Assembly: GCA_016699855.1 (NCBI GenBank)
Contig: CP064988.1
Span: 3,314,501 to 3,378,500, forward strand
DNA: 64,000 bases
Origin: Rhodospirillales bacterium
GTDB lineage: Bacteria; Pseudomonadota; Alphaproteobacteria; Reyranellales; Reyranellaceae
Direction of reading: 5' to 3'
This document shows positions 1 through 8,994 of this stretch, piece by piece (position 1 is the stretch's first letter; each line of letters opens with the position of its first letter). The notes below the pieces were generated by a model. The model saw nothing but the letters and a program-made list of their open reading frames with translations. It searched no databases and had not been told where the DNA came from. The position numbers and the translations under genes were made by a program.

Positions 1-36
1 GTCCGGGCCAAGACCATGGGTCCCGTAACCCCTTGA
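1..36 (+). CDS. Possible last codons of an upstream gene (partial)
   Basis: The first 36 bases read open in frame 1 and end with TGA, giving an 11-residue tail. This could be the C-terminus of a gene that starts before the window. It is too short to assign, and the reading is only supported by the open frame and by a terminator-like sequence that follows it. Confidence 0.25.
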   Translation, partial: VRAKTMGPVTP

Positions 37-48
37 AACGGCACCGCA

Positions 49-86
49 AAGCCATCGCGACGATATCCGGTCGGCGGGCGTTTTTT
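49..86 (+). terminator. Possible rho-independent terminator at left edge
   Basis: An imperfect GC-rich hairpin (CGCGAC ... GGTCGGCG) is followed by six T residues at 81-86. It would end an upstream + strand transcript before the glycosyltransferase gene. The stem has a bulge, so confidence is low. Confidence 0.35.
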
Positions 87-182
87 CGTCGCCATGCGCG
101 CAATTCCCGTGCAATAGTTGGGGAATAGTCTGGTGGTCGGACAAGGTTGGGGGGCCCGGCCAGCCGGGGGGAGACTAGGGAC

Positions 183-1472
183 ATGACCGGTCCGAACCGG
201 CCGAAACGCGTGCTGATCTACAGCCACGACAGTTTCGGGCTTGGCCACCTCAGCCGCTGCCGCACCATCGCCAACGCGCTGGTGGCGGCAGACGACGACC
301 TCTCCGTGCTGATCCTGTCGGGCTCGCCGATCATCGGCAGTTTCGACTTCAAGGCGCGGGTCGACTTCGTGCGGGTGCCCGGCGTCGTCAAGCGCGCCGA
401 CGGCGAGTACGAGGCGCTCAACCTCAACATCGGCATCGAGCGCACCTTGCGCATGCGGGCCAAGCTGATCCGCAAGACCGCCGAGCTGTTCGACCCCGAC
501 CTGTTCATCGTCGACAAGGAGCCGCTGGGCCTGCGCGGCGAGGTCGGCGAGACGCTGGTGTCGCTGAAGCGCCGCGGCACGCCGCTGGTGCTGGGGCTGC
601 GCGACGTGATGGACGAGCCCGCCCTGCTGGCGCCGGAGTGGAAGCGCAAGAACGTCATGCCGGCGCTGCGCGACCTCTACGACGACATCTGGATCTACGG
701 CCTGCCGCAGCTCAACGATCCGCTGGCCGGCATCGCGCTGTCGAAGACCGTCAAGCGCAAGATGGTCTACACCGGCTACCTGCGCCGCGACCTGCCGACC
801 GACCGCGGCCTGCCGGCGGTCGTGCGCGACCTCGACCGGCGCTACATCCTCGTGACCCCCGGCGGCGGCGGCGACGGCGAGGAGCTCGTCGACTGGGTGC
901 TGCGCGCCTACGAGCACGATCCGCGCATCCCCTACGGCGCGGTGATCGTGTTCGGCCCGTTCATGGCGCCGGACACGCGCGAGGCGTTCCGCCAGCGCGC
1001 GCTGCGCCTGCCGTCGATCCGCACGCTGACCTTCGAGAGCAGCCTCGGACCGCTGATGGCCGGCGCCGCCGGCGTGGTCGCGATGGGCGGCTACAACACG
1101 TTCTGCGAGATCCTGTCCTTCGACAAGCCGGCGGTCATCGTGCCGCGCATGCGGCCGCGGTTGGAGCAGTTCATCCGCGCCCAGAGCGCGCGCCAGCAGA
1201 AGCTGCTGGAGATGCTGCCGGAGGACGACGCGCGCGATCCCGCCACGATGGCGACGGCGCTACGCCAGCTGCCGCAGCAGGGCCTGCCCTCGGCCGCCGT
1301 GATCCCCGGCCTGCTCGACGGCATCCCCAACGTCTGCAAGCTGGTCGCCAAGCATCTCGACCGGCCGCTGCGCGCGGTGTCGATGGTGCCGGTCGACGAC
1401 GGCACGTTCGGCGGCGCGATCGATCCCGTGCCCTACGACCCCGCGCCCGCCCGCAAGGCCGGCGACGCGTAG
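183..1472 (+). CDS. MurG-like GT-B glycosyltransferase family protein
   Basis: Predicted 429-residue cytosolic or membrane-peripheral glycosyltransferase of the GT-B fold (COG4671-like). The N-terminal motif SHDSFGLGHLSR (residues about 14-25) is the glycine/histidine-rich acceptor loop of MurG-like enzymes. Near residues 298-322 a donor-binding segment reads VAMGGYNTFCEILSF followed by the conserved basic-proline stretch. The ATG at 183 is preferred over the in-frame TTG at 147 because GGGGGAG lies just upstream. A second, unrelated glycosyltransferase follows on the same strand after a repeat-filled gap, so both may act on the same surface or secreted glycan. Donor and acceptor cannot be deduced. 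Family assignment is from motif recognition only. Confidence 0.75.
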   Translation: MTGPNRPKRVLIYSHDSFGLGHLSRCRTIANALVAADDDLSVLILSGSPIIGSFDFKARVDFVRVPGVVKRADGEYEALNLNIGIERTLRMRAKLIRKTAELFDPDLFIVDKEPLGLRGEVGETLVSLKRRGTPLVLGLRDVMDEPALLAPEWKRKNVMPALRDLYDDIWIYGLPQLNDPLAGIALSKTVKRKMVYTGYLRRDLPTDRGLPAVVRDLDRRYILVTPGGGGDGEELVDWVLRAYEHDPRIPYGAVIVFGPFMAPDTREAFRQRALRLPSIRTLTFESSLGPLMAGAAGVVAMGGYNTFCEILSFDKPAVIVPRMRPRLEQFIRAQSARQQKLLEMLPEDDARDPATMATALRQLPQQGLPSAAVIPGLLDGIPNVCKLVAKHLDRPLRAVSMVPVDDGTFGGAIDPVPYDPAPARKAGDA

Positions 1473-1646
1473 TCCATCCGTCAGTGCTCTCTCCGGCTGT
1501 CCATCGGCGTCGCGGCTCATGCCGTGTCTCGGACGCGCTCCGCCGCGTAGCGCAGGAAGGGCGAGAGGGGATCGCGGTGAAGACGATCGCGGTCGACCAC
1601 GACGACGATCAGTTGGGGCGCGTATCGATCGAACCGGACGTCCACT

Positions 1647-1711
1647 GTCATCCCGAGCGCAGCGAGGGATCTTTAAGCCGCGGAAAGATCCCTCGCCGCG
1701 CTCGGGATGAC
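1647..1711. repeat. Long palindromic intergenic repeat, family A
   Basis: Two arms of about 28 bases, beginning GTCATCCCGAGCG and ending CGCTCGGGATGAC, face each other with only one mismatch around a 9-base loop. A second full copy, slightly diverged, is at 23529-23593, and a half copy follows at 1751-1777. Such elements fold into strong RNA hairpins and are typical dispersed intergenic repeats. Confidence 0.8.
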
Positions 1712-1750
1712 GGAATGGAAGGGCGGCCCCGCTCCATCGGGAAATGCCCT

Positions 1751-1777
1751 GGATCCCTCGCTGCGCTCGGGATGACA
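1751..1777. repeat. Half copy of repeat family A
   Basis: The sequence matches the right arm of the 1647-1711 palindrome (GATCCCTCGCTGCGCTCGGG then ATGAC) with no facing left arm. It suggests a partial duplication or the remnant of a second palindrome. Confidence 0.65.
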
Positions 1778-1815
1778 GGGGGGATGGGGCGGCGTGATAC
1801 GCTCATCGCCGCGCC

Positions 1816-3051
1816 ATGACCCGCACCGTCGCCATCGTGCTGAAGGGCTATCCGCGGCTGTCGGAGACGTTCATCGCGCAGGAGATCGAGGGGTTGGAGC
1901 GGCGCGGGTTGGACGTGTCGCTGGTGTCGCTGCGCCATCCCACCGACAAGCTGCGCCATCCCGTGCACGGCCGCATCCGCGCCGCCGTGTCGTACCTGCC
2001 GGAGTATCTGTACCAGGAGCCGCTCAGGGTGCTGCGCGGCTGGTGGGCGGCACGGCGCCTGCCGGGCTACGCGGCGGCGCGTCGGCAATGGCTGCGCGAT
2101 CTCTGGCGTGACCGCACGCCCAACCGCGGCCGCCGCTGGGGCCAGGCGCTGGTCCTGGCGCGCGAGCTGCCGGACGACGTGGCGTGGCTGCACGTCCATT
2201 TTCTGCACACGCCGGCCTCGGTGGTGCGCTACGCCGCGATGATTCGCGGCCTGCCGTGGAGCGGCTCGGCCCACGCCAAGGACATCTGGACCACGCCGGA
2301 CTGGGAGATCGCCGAGAAGCTGGCGGCGTGCCGCTGGCTGGTGACGTGCACGGCCAGCGGCCGCGACCGGCTGGCGTCGCTGGCGCCATCGCCGGACACG
2401 GTCGAACTGATCTACCACGGGCTCGATCTGGCGCGCCTGCCGCCGCGCCCCGCGCCACCGCCGCCGCGCGACGGCGGAAATCCGGCGGCGCCCGTCGTGG
2501 TGCTGACGGTCGGCCGGCGGGTCGAGAAGAAGGGCTTCGACGATCTGCTCGACGCCCTGGCGGCGCTGCCGCGGGATCTGAATTGGCGGCTCGAGCATAT
2601 CGGCGGCGGACCGCTGGGCGACGCGCTCAAGGCCCGCGCGGCGCGGCTGGGGGTCGCCGATCGCTGCGTCTGGCACGGCGCGCAGGCGCAGGGCTTCGTG
2701 TTCGAGGCCTACGCGCGCGCCGATCTGTTCGTGCTGGCCAGCAAGATCGCCGGCGACGGCGACCGCGACGGCCTGCCCAACGTGCTGATGGAGGCGCAGA
2801 GCCAGGGCGTCGCTTGCGTGGCGACGGCCGTGTCGGCGATCCCAGAGCTGATCGAGGACGGCGTCAGCGGAATCCTCGTGCCGCCCGCCGATCCCGTCGC
2901 GTTGGCGGGCGCGTTGGAGAGGCTGATGCGCGATCCCGCCGGACGCGCGCGGCTGGCCGACCGCGGCCACGAGATCGTGCGCACGCGCTTCTCGTTCGAC
3001 GCCGGCGTCGAGCGCCTCGCGGCGCGGCTGCGCGACGGCGTCGGGGCGTAG
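1816..3051 (+). CDS. Glycosyltransferase family 4 protein
   Basis: A 411-residue GT-B glycosyltransferase of the group 1 (GT4) type. The N-terminus (GYPRLSETFIAQEIEGLERR) is typical of exopolysaccharide or lipopolysaccharide transferases. The C-terminal donor domain starts near residue 231 with VGRRVEKKGFDDLL and holds the nucleotide-sugar signature around residues 318-345 (GLPNVLMEAQSQGVACV, then an ending Glu in SAIPELIEDG). It probably transfers a sugar from a nucleotide donor to a surface glycan intermediate at the inner membrane. It lies downstream of a MurG-like glycosyltransferase in the same direction but 340 bp away, so co-transcription is uncertain because of the palindromic repeats between them. 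Confidence 0.85.
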   Translation: MTRTVAIVLKGYPRLSETFIAQEIEGLERRGLDVSLVSLRHPTDKLRHPVHGRIRAAVSYLPEYLYQEPLRVLRGWWAARRLPGYAAARRQWLRDLWRDRTPNRGRRWGQALVLARELPDDVAWLHVHFLHTPASVVRYAAMIRGLPWSGSAHAKDIWTTPDWEIAEKLAACRWLVTCTASGRDRLASLAPSPDTVELIYHGLDLARLPPRPAPPPPRDGGNPAAPVVVLTVGRRVEKKGFDDLLDALAALPRDLNWRLEHIGGGPLGDALKARAARLGVADRCVWHGAQAQGFVFEAYARADLFVLASKIAGDGDRDGLPNVLMEAQSQGVACVATAVSAIPELIEDGVSGILVPPADPVALAGALERLMRDPAGRARLADRGHEIVRTRFSFDAGVERLAARLRDGVGA

Positions 3052-3185
3052 CGCCGATCCTCACGATCCAGAGGCGCCCGATGGCGGCCGTGCTATCGTG
3101 CCGGCGGCGCGGCGCGCCGATCCCGGCGGGACGATGTCCGCCACCGGTCGCGCGGCGCCCACACCGGAGGGAAAGGATTCAAGCG

Positions 3186-3886
3186 ATGCCCATGTCGAAG
3201 CGCCTGGCGGCGGAATGCCTCGGAACGTTCTGGCTCGTGCTCGGCGGTTGCGGCAGCGCCGTGCTCGCCGCGGCGTTCCCCAGGTCGGCATCGGTCTGAC
3301 CGGCGTGTCGATCGCGTTCGGCCTCACCGTGCTGACCATGGCCTACGCCATCGGCCACGTGTCGGGCTGCCATCTCAATCCGGCCGTCACCATCGGCCTC
3401 GTGGTCGGCCGCCGCTTCCCGGCCGGCGAGGCGCTGCCGTACATCGTGGCCCAGGTCGTCGGCGCGGCGATCGGCGCGGGCTGCCTCTACCTCATCGCCA
3501 GCGGCCAGGCCGGCTTCGATGTGGTCAAGAACGGGCTGGCGTCGAACGGCTTCGGCGAGCGTTCGCCGGGCAAGTACTCGATGGTCTCGGGGATCGTCAC
3601 CGAGATCGTGATGACGTTCATGTTCCTGATCATCATCCTCGGCGCCACCGACAAGCGCGCGCCGGCCGGCTTCGCGCCGATCGCCATCGGGCTGGGCCTG
3701 ACGCTGATCCATCTCATCAGCATCCCCGTCACCAACACCTCGGTGAACCCCGCGCGCAGCACCGGCCCGGCGCTGTTCGCCGGCGGCGCGGCGCTGGGCC
3801 AGCTCTGGATGTTCTGGGTCGCGCCCGCCATCGGCGCGGCGCTGGCCGGCCTCGTCTACCCGGCGATCGCCGGCGACAAGGATTGA
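3186..3886 (+). pseudogene. aqpZ: Aquaporin Z, interrupted by a 1-base deletion
   Basis: Water channel of the MIP family. The first 31 codons read MSKRLAAECLGTFWLVLGG and match AqpZ, then the frame runs into a stop at 3297-3299. The rest of the protein continues in another frame from 3284. The expected TTC CCC GAG GTC GGC is present as TTC CCC AGG TCG, so one G is missing at 3280-3283. Restoring it gives 233 residues, the usual AqpZ length, with both NPA boxes (HLNPAVTIG and VNPARST), the pore histidine in LIHLISIP and the selectivity arginine after NPA. Either a recent null allele or a sequencing indel. AAAGGA before 3186 supports the start. Confidence 0.85.
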
Positions 3887-3911
3887 GGGGCGCGGTCGCC
3901 GCCATCCTCAT

Positions 3912-4096
3912 GCCCCCTCTCCCGCTTTGCGGGAGAGGGTTGGGGTGAGGGGGGCACACGCTGTCGCGGGGTATCGACACACCGAGGCCACGGTCGGTGC
4001 CTCGACGCTGGTTCCGCGACACCGACCTCGTGCGTGGCCCCTCACCCTCCCGCGCTGCGCGCGGGCCCCTCCCTCTCCCGCAAGCGGGCGAGGGGT
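3912..4096. repeat. Two palindromic intergenic repeats, family B
   Basis: CTCTCCCGC(TT)TGCGGGAGAG followed by GGGGTGAGG occurs at 3912-3953, and an inverted version (CCTCACCCTCCCGCG ... CGGGCGAGGG) at 4037-4096. They lie between the convergent ends of aqpZ and the D-2-hydroxyacid dehydrogenase gene and could act as bidirectional transcription end points. Confidence 0.75.
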
Positions 4097-4102
4097 TCCA
4101 GG

Positions 4103-5092
4103 CTATGTCAGCGCCGCCGGGTTCATGACGCGGATGGGTTTGCCGTCGAGCCAGGCCAGCAGGTCCTCGAGACCGTCGGCGTAGAAGCTGCGGAACACCG
4201 GCTCGGCGACGTAGCCGAGATGCGGCGCCAGCACGACGTTGTCGAGCGACGCCAGCCGGTGTCCGGCCGGCAGCGGCTCGACGTCGTAGACGTCGAGGCC
4301 GGCCGAGCCGATGTGCCGGCTCTCGAGCGCCGCGATCATGGCGGCCTCGTCGACGATCGGGCCGCGCGACGTGTTCACGAGAATGACGCCCTTCCTCATG
4401 CGCGCGATCTCGGCGGCGCCGATCAGGCCGCGGGTGCGGCCGCTGAGGATCAGGTGGATGGTGATGGCGTCCGAGGTCGCCAGCAGCTCGTCCTTCGACA
4501 CCAGCTTCGCGCCGTGCTCGGCCGCCTTCTCGGCGGTGAGGTTCTGGCTCCACGCCACCACGTCCATGTCGAACGCCTTGGCGTAGCGCGCCATCTTCGA
4601 GCCCAGCTTGCCCAGGCCGATGATTCCCAGCCGCTTGCCGGCGAGGATCAGGCCCATGTCGAGCCCGCCGTGCCAGCCGCCGGCGCGCACGCCGCGGTCC
4701 GACTTGGTGACGAAGCGCGCGGCGTCCATCAGCAGCGCCCAGGCGAGCTCCGAGGTCGACGACCCGCTGGGTCCGGTCGTGGTGTTGCAGACCGGGATCT
4801 TGCGCGCGGTCATGGCGTCGATGTCGACGCTGGGCGCGCGCGCGCCTGTCAGGATGGCGAAGCGCAGCTTCGGCAGACGGTCGACCAGCGCCTTGGGGAA
4901 GGGCTGGCGCTCGCGCATCAGCATGACGGCGTCGAAATCCGCCAGCGCCGCGGCGCAGGCGTCGACGCCGCCGAGATGGTGGTCGAACGCCACCACCTCG
5001 ACGCCGCGGGCGCGCGCCTTGTCCCAGTCGGCGTAGGCCAGCGCGACCTTCTGGTAGTCGTCGAGGATGGCGAGCTTCAGCTTGTTTTCCAC
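4103..5092 (-). CDS. D-2-hydroxyacid dehydrogenase family protein
   Basis: NAD(P)-dependent oxidoreductase of the D-isomer 2-hydroxyacid dehydrogenase family, 329 residues. The Rossmann nucleotide loop GIIGLGKLGSKMA sits near residue 155. The catalytic Glu of GLDVYDVEPLP (about 265) and the catalytic His of LAPHLGY (about 288) are present, as is TSRGPIVDE in the expected place. Substrate is unknown; family members act on 2-hydroxyacids such as phosphoglycerate, glyoxylate or lactate. The start is a GTG at 5092 preceded by GGGGA; the frame stays open upstream through the tctC-like gene, but that is the wrong frame of that gene. It lies 41 bp downstream of a TctC-type binding protein on the same strand, a common pairing in alpha- and betaproteobacteria. 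Confidence 0.85.
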   Translation of the reverse strand: MENKLKLAILDDYQKVALAYADWDKARARGVEVVAFDHHLGGVDACAAALADFDAVMLMRERQPFPKALVDRLPKLRFAILTGARAPSVDIDAMTARKIPVCNTTTGPSGSSTSELAWALLMDAARFVTKSDRGVRAGGWHGGLDMGLILAGKRLGIIGLGKLGSKMARYAKAFDMDVVAWSQNLTAEKAAEHGAKLVSKDELLATSDAITIHLILSGRTRGLIGAAEIARMRKGVILVNTSRGPIVDEAAMIAALESRHIGSAGLDVYDVEPLPAGHRLASLDNVVLAPHLGYVAEPVFRSFYADGLEDLLAWLDGKPIRVMNPAALT

Positions 5093-5133
5093 GTCGTCGG
5101 TCCCCGATCGTTCGGCCGCGCCGGCGCCGCCGG

Positions 5134-6117
5134 CTATTCCGGCTTCAGGTTGTTGTCGCGGATGGTCTTGCCCCAGATCGCCTGCTCTTTCGCCTGGAAC
5201 TCTGCGAACTGCTCGGGCGTCGTGGTCAGGACCTCCATGTTGAACTGGTCGACGAACTTCTTGCTGACGTCGGCGCTGCGCGCCGCCTTGAGCAGCTCGG
5301 CGTGCATGCGGTCGACGATCGGCCTCGGCGTGCCCTTGGGCGCGTAGACGCCCCACCACGAGTAGGACGGCGCCGCCTTGACGCCCTGCTCGATCAGCGT
5401 CGGCACGTCGGGCAGCAGCGGCGAGCGCTTGTCGCTGGTCACCGCGATCGGGCGCAGCTTGCCGGCGGCGAAATGCGGCGCGATGGCCGTCAGGCTCGAG
5501 ATCGCCAGGTCGGTGTGGCCCGCCAGCGCGTCGGCCAGCAGCGGGCCGCCGCCCTTGTACGGGATGATGTTCATCTCGTAGCCGTTGTCCTTCTGCATCT
5601 GGTTGAACAGCACCAGCGCCTGGCTGGCCGCGAGAACGCTGGCCGCCACCTTGCCGGGGCGCTTCTTGCAGTCGGCGATCACGTCCGCGAAGCTCTTGTA
5701 CGGCCGGTCCGGATGGCAGCCGATGCCCTGCGGCGTGCGGCCGATCTGCATGACGTTGAACAGGTCGCTGTCCTTGTACGGCACGTCGGGCGTGAACAGC
5801 GAATTGAGGATGTGGTTGTCGAACACCACGAGCCAGGTCTGGCCGTCGGGCGGCGCCTTGGCGGCGAAGCTGGCGCCGACCACGCCGGTGCCGCCCGGCT
5901 TGTTGTCGACGATGATGTTCCAGCCCAGAGATTCCTGCAGCTTGGCGGCGAGGATGCGCGCCACCGGGTCGGTCGAGCCGCCCGGCGGAAACGGCACCAC
6001 GAAGCGGATCTGGCCCTTGGGCCAGGCGTCCTGGGCGCGGGCGATGGACGGCGCGGCGAGCAGCGCGCCGGCGCCGGCGACGAGGCCGCGGCGGCGGATA
6101 TGGACGATGCCTGTCAT
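5134..6117 (-). CDS. TctC/Bug-family tripartite tricarboxylate transporter substrate-binding protein
   Basis: Periplasmic solute-binding protein of the Bug (TctC) family, 327 residues. The N-terminus carries an Arg-rich start (HIRRRGLVAGAGALLAAP) and an ARAQ cleavage site, so it is exported. Mature features are the IRFVVPFPPGGSTD opening near residue 35, DNKPGGTGVVGASF, and the YKGGGPLLADALAGHTD binding-loop region, all typical of the family that binds carboxylates. No TctA/TctB membrane partners are in the window, which is usual for Bug proteins. The ATG at 6117 has AGGGGG upstream; earlier in-frame starts lack a signal. The neighbouring 2-hydroxyacid dehydrogenase hints at a carboxylate ligand, which is inference. 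Confidence 0.9.
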   Translation of the reverse strand: MTGIVHIRRRGLVAGAGALLAAPSIARAQDAWPKGQIRFVVPFPPGGSTDPVARILAAKLQESLGWNIIVDNKPGGTGVVGASFAAKAPPDGQTWLVVFDNHILNSLFTPDVPYKDSDLFNVMQIGRTPQGIGCHPDRPYKSFADVIADCKKRPGKVAASVLAASQALVLFNQMQKDNGYEMNIIPYKGGGPLLADALAGHTDLAISSLTAIAPHFAAGKLRPIAVTSDKRSPLLPDVPTLIEQGVKAAPSYSWWGVYAPKGTPRPIVDRMHAELLKAARSADVSKKFVDQFNMEVLTTTPEQFAEFQAKEQAIWGKTIRDNNLKPE

Positions 6118-6367
6118 TGGAACCCCCTGGTGTCTCCCGGCCTTCGGCCGGCCGGTTTCCGCGCCGCGTCCGGACGGCGCCGGCCGCGGGGCGGGCGGAT
6201 TTATAGCGGATGCGTCGGCGCCGCGCGCCCGGATTCTCCACCGGCCGGCCGGCCGGCGCCCCGCGGGCATGGCTGACCCCGCGAATCATGCCGCCAGCCG
6301 GGGCCGGGACGCGCTATTTTCCCGCCCGGAGCGGGTCGCCCGCCAAACAATCACGACGGAGGAAACC

Positions 6368-7432
6368 ATGGGCAAGCGGATCGCGGTGGTCGGAGTCGGC
6401 GCGCTGGGCGGCTACGTCGGCGGCTATCTCGCGCACGCCGGCCACGACGTCACGCTGATCGACATGTGGCCGGAGAACATCGAGCTGATCCGCAAGCGCG
6501 GCCTGTTGCTCGACGGCGTCACGCCGGAGGAGAAGTTCACGGTCACCAAGGCCAAGACCATGCACCTCACCGAGCTGCAGGACCTCTCTCGCCAGAAGCC
6601 GATCGACATCGCCTTCGTCGCCGTGAAGTCCTACGACACGGAATGGGCGACGGCGATGATCAAGCAGTACCTCGCGCCGGACGGCTACGTGGTGTCGCTG
6701 CAGAACTGCCTCAACGAGGAGCGCATCGCGGGCGTCGTCGGCTGGGGCAAGACCGTCGGCATGGTGGCCTCGCTGATCTCGGTCGACATGTTCGAGGCCG
6801 CGCACATCCGGCGCACGGTGTCGAAGGGCGGCGACAAGCACACCGTGTTCCGCGTCGGCGAGGTGCACGGCCGCATCACCAAGCGCGTCGAGGAGCTGCA
6901 CGAGATGGTCTCGATGATCGACAGCGCCAAGACGACCACCAATTTGTGGGGCGAGCGCTGGTCGAAGCTGTGCCAGAACGGCATGAAGAACGGCGTCTCG
7001 GCCGCGACGGGTCTCACGGGTTCCGACTGCGACCGCAACGACATCATCAGACGCTTCTCGATCCAGCTCGGCGGCGAGGCGGTGCGGGTCGGCCAGGCGC
7101 TGGGCTACCACATCGAGAAGATCGGCAAGATGGAGCCGGAGACGCTGGCGCGCGCCTCGGAGAACGATCCCAAGGCGCTGGAGGAGATCGAGACCATCCT
7201 GCGGCCGGGCTCGAACACCAACCCCAACCCGCGGGCGGACATCCAGCGCCCGTCGATGGCCCAGGACATCCTCAAGGGCCGCCGCACCGAGATCGAGTTC
7301 ATGAACGGCTACATCGCCGACCGCGGCGACTTCATCGGCGTCAAGGCGCCGGCGCACGTGAAGCTCACGGCCATCGTCAAGAAGGTCGAGCGCGGCGAGG
7401 TGAAGGCGGCGCCGTCGACGCTGGGGGGCTGA
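6368..7432 (+). CDS. Ketopantoate reductase family protein (PanE/ApbA-like)
   Basis: NAD(P)H-dependent reductase of the PanE/ApbA family, 354 residues, longer than the roughly 300 of classical PanE. The nucleotide loop GVGALGGYVGG is at residues 8-18. A central segment SLQNCLNEERIAGVVG and a lysine-containing KLCQNGMKNGVSAATG (about residue 200) correspond to the catalytic Lys/Asn region. Classical PanE reduces 2-dehydropantoate to pantoate for coenzyme A synthesis. The extended C-terminus and catabolic neighbours make a different 2-keto substrate possible. GGAGGAAACC precedes the ATG. It is transcribed divergently from the TctC gene with 250 bp between them. Confidence 0.8.
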   Translation: MGKRIAVVGVGALGGYVGGYLAHAGHDVTLIDMWPENIELIRKRGLLLDGVTPEEKFTVTKAKTMHLTELQDLSRQKPIDIAFVAVKSYDTEWATAMIKQYLAPDGYVVSLQNCLNEERIAGVVGWGKTVGMVASLISVDMFEAAHIRRTVSKGGDKHTVFRVGEVHGRITKRVEELHEMVSMIDSAKTTTNLWGERWSKLCQNGMKNGVSAATGLTGSDCDRNDIIRRFSIQLGGEAVRVGQALGYHIEKIGKMEPETLARASENDPKALEEIETILRPGSNTNPNPRADIQRPSMAQDILKGRRTEIEFMNGYIADRGDFIGVKAPAHVKLTAIVKKVERGEVKAAPSTLGG

Positions 7433-7584
7433 CAGATCCGCGGCGACGACGATCTCCAGACGTTCATTGACAGCGCTCACTTTCTACGCCGTGATACGGA
7501 TGTCGAAGTCAATGCCCGCACGCATTGCGTGTGTCGATGACTCCATGCGAGCCAATTCGCTGGGGATGTCGTTTGGAGGCGAAG

Positions 7585-8970
7585 ATGGCTGAGAGCGGCG
7601 AAAAAGACGAGCGCCCGAGGAAGACAGTCCTCATCACAGATTTGGACAATACGCTGTATGACTGGGTCGAAATATGGTCGAAATCATTCTCGGCCATGAT
7701 TGATCAGCTCGCTGTCGACAGCGAAGTTAATCGTGATCAATTGCTCGATGAGATCAAAGCGGTTCACCAGAAGCATCGTACGTCTGAGTATGCATTTTTA
7801 ATCGAAGAGTTGCCCTGTCTTCAGAAAAAGCACCCGTCCGGTGATCTCGCGAAAATATATGACAAGGCGATTCATCGATATCGAAGCGCTAGAAAGAGAG
7901 CGGAACGCCTGTATCCAGCAGTTCTTGAAACGTTACGCCTTTTGCACAATGAGGGGGTGACAATCGTCGGGTATACAGAATCCATGGCCTTTTACTCGGC
8001 ACGTCGGATTAAGAAGTTTGGTTTGGATGGCGTGATCGACTACCTATACTCACCGCCAGATCATGATCTGCCGCAGGGTATGACGCCCGAGCAGCTGCGT
8101 ACAATGCCCCTTGAGCAATACGCGCTTACTGCGACCGAGCACCGCCACACACCAAAGAACGAGATCAAGCCAAATCCGGGAATCTTGCGCAAGATTGTCA
8201 GCGAGCTCGGTGTTGATGCGTCAGATTGCATCTACGTCGGCGACAGTCTTATGAAGGATGTCGCTATGGCGATTGATGCAGGCCTAACATCTGTGCACGC
8301 GAAGTATGGAATCGCACAGGGCCGTGAGGAATACGAGCTTCTACGGCGAGTGACTCATTGGTCCTCAGAGGACGTTCAACGTGAAAGAGAAATACAAAAC
8401 CGACCGAATGTTGTCGCAGACATCACGCTAACAGGCTCATTTGCTGAGTTGCTCGCCTTCGTCGACTTTCAGCCAGCACCAAGGAGGGATACTGCCACAA
8501 ACATCGCGACGTATGTTGATATCTGGAAGAAGGTCGTTGATGTTCAGCAGCACTTTAACGACATTGAGATCAGAATCCGAACGTTGGCGGTGACGACGCT
8601 AACAGCGATTCTTGGAGCTGCCGGCTACGCTCAGAAGGAGAGCATCGGATTTGCGATGTTTGGCGCGTGGCTCAATGCTTCGTCTGTTATCCTTATTGTA
8701 GGCTTCCTTGTCTGGATGGTTTTTTATCTCATGGATCGATTTTGGTACCATCGTCTCCTGTACGGTGCTGTTGCAAATGGAGGAAAGCTTGAGAAGGCAA
8801 TTCAGCGCGTGATACCTGAGATGGGGTTAGGAGAAGAGATTGGACGTCAGAGCCCCGTCACCGTCAATTTTGGGGTGGGTAAATTTACGTTTCATTCTGG
8901 CCACAAGATGGACTTCATCTACTTGACGCTGGCGTTTGGCCTCGCCGCGCTCGCTGTTGTATTTTGGTAG
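7585..8970 (+). CDS. HAD-family phosphatase fused to a C-terminal membrane domain
   Basis: 461-residue protein with two parts. Residues about 14-250 are a HAD hydrolase: motif I TDLDNTLYD (about 18-26), motif II VGYTES (about 128), the motif III lysine in NEIKPNPG (about 192) and motif IV YVGDSLMKD (about 217). The C-terminal third has three hydrophobic stretches: about 334-349, about 365-385 (SSVILIVGFLVWMVFYLMDRF) and the extreme C-terminus. HAD enzymes usually hydrolyse phosphate esters through the first Asp of motif I. The coding sequence is visibly more AT-rich and uses different codons from everything around it, so it was probably acquired by transfer. GGAGG at 7574-7579 selects the ATG at 7585 over one at 7525. 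Substrate and role are unknown. Confidence 0.7.
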   Translation: MAESGEKDERPRKTVLITDLDNTLYDWVEIWSKSFSAMIDQLAVDSEVNRDQLLDEIKAVHQKHRTSEYAFLIEELPCLQKKHPSGDLAKIYDKAIHRYRSARKRAERLYPAVLETLRLLHNEGVTIVGYTESMAFYSARRIKKFGLDGVIDYLYSPPDHDLPQGMTPEQLRTMPLEQYALTATEHRHTPKNEIKPNPGILRKIVSELGVDASDCIYVGDSLMKDVAMAIDAGLTSVHAKYGIAQGREEYELLRRVTHWSSEDVQREREIQNRPNVVADITLTGSFAELLAFVDFQPAPRRDTATNIATYVDIWKKVVDVQQHFNDIEIRIRTLAVTTLTAILGAAGYAQKESIGFAMFGAWLNASSVILIVGFLVWMVFYLMDRFWYHRLLYGAVANGGKLEKAIQRVIPEMGLGEEIGRQSPVTVNFGVGKFTFHSGHKMDFIYLTLAFGLAALAVVFW

Positions 8971-8994
8971 CGATCTGCGCTTCGCGCTATCAGG

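Larger units (their letters stand above)
1473..1815. other. Gap of 343 bp between the two glycosyltransferase genes
   Basis: No convincing gene is present. The short open frames here are arginine-rich shadows. The 3' half holds a long inverted repeat (1647-1711) and a further half copy (1751-1777). The ATG of the next gene follows about 38 bases after the last repeat. Confidence 0.6.
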
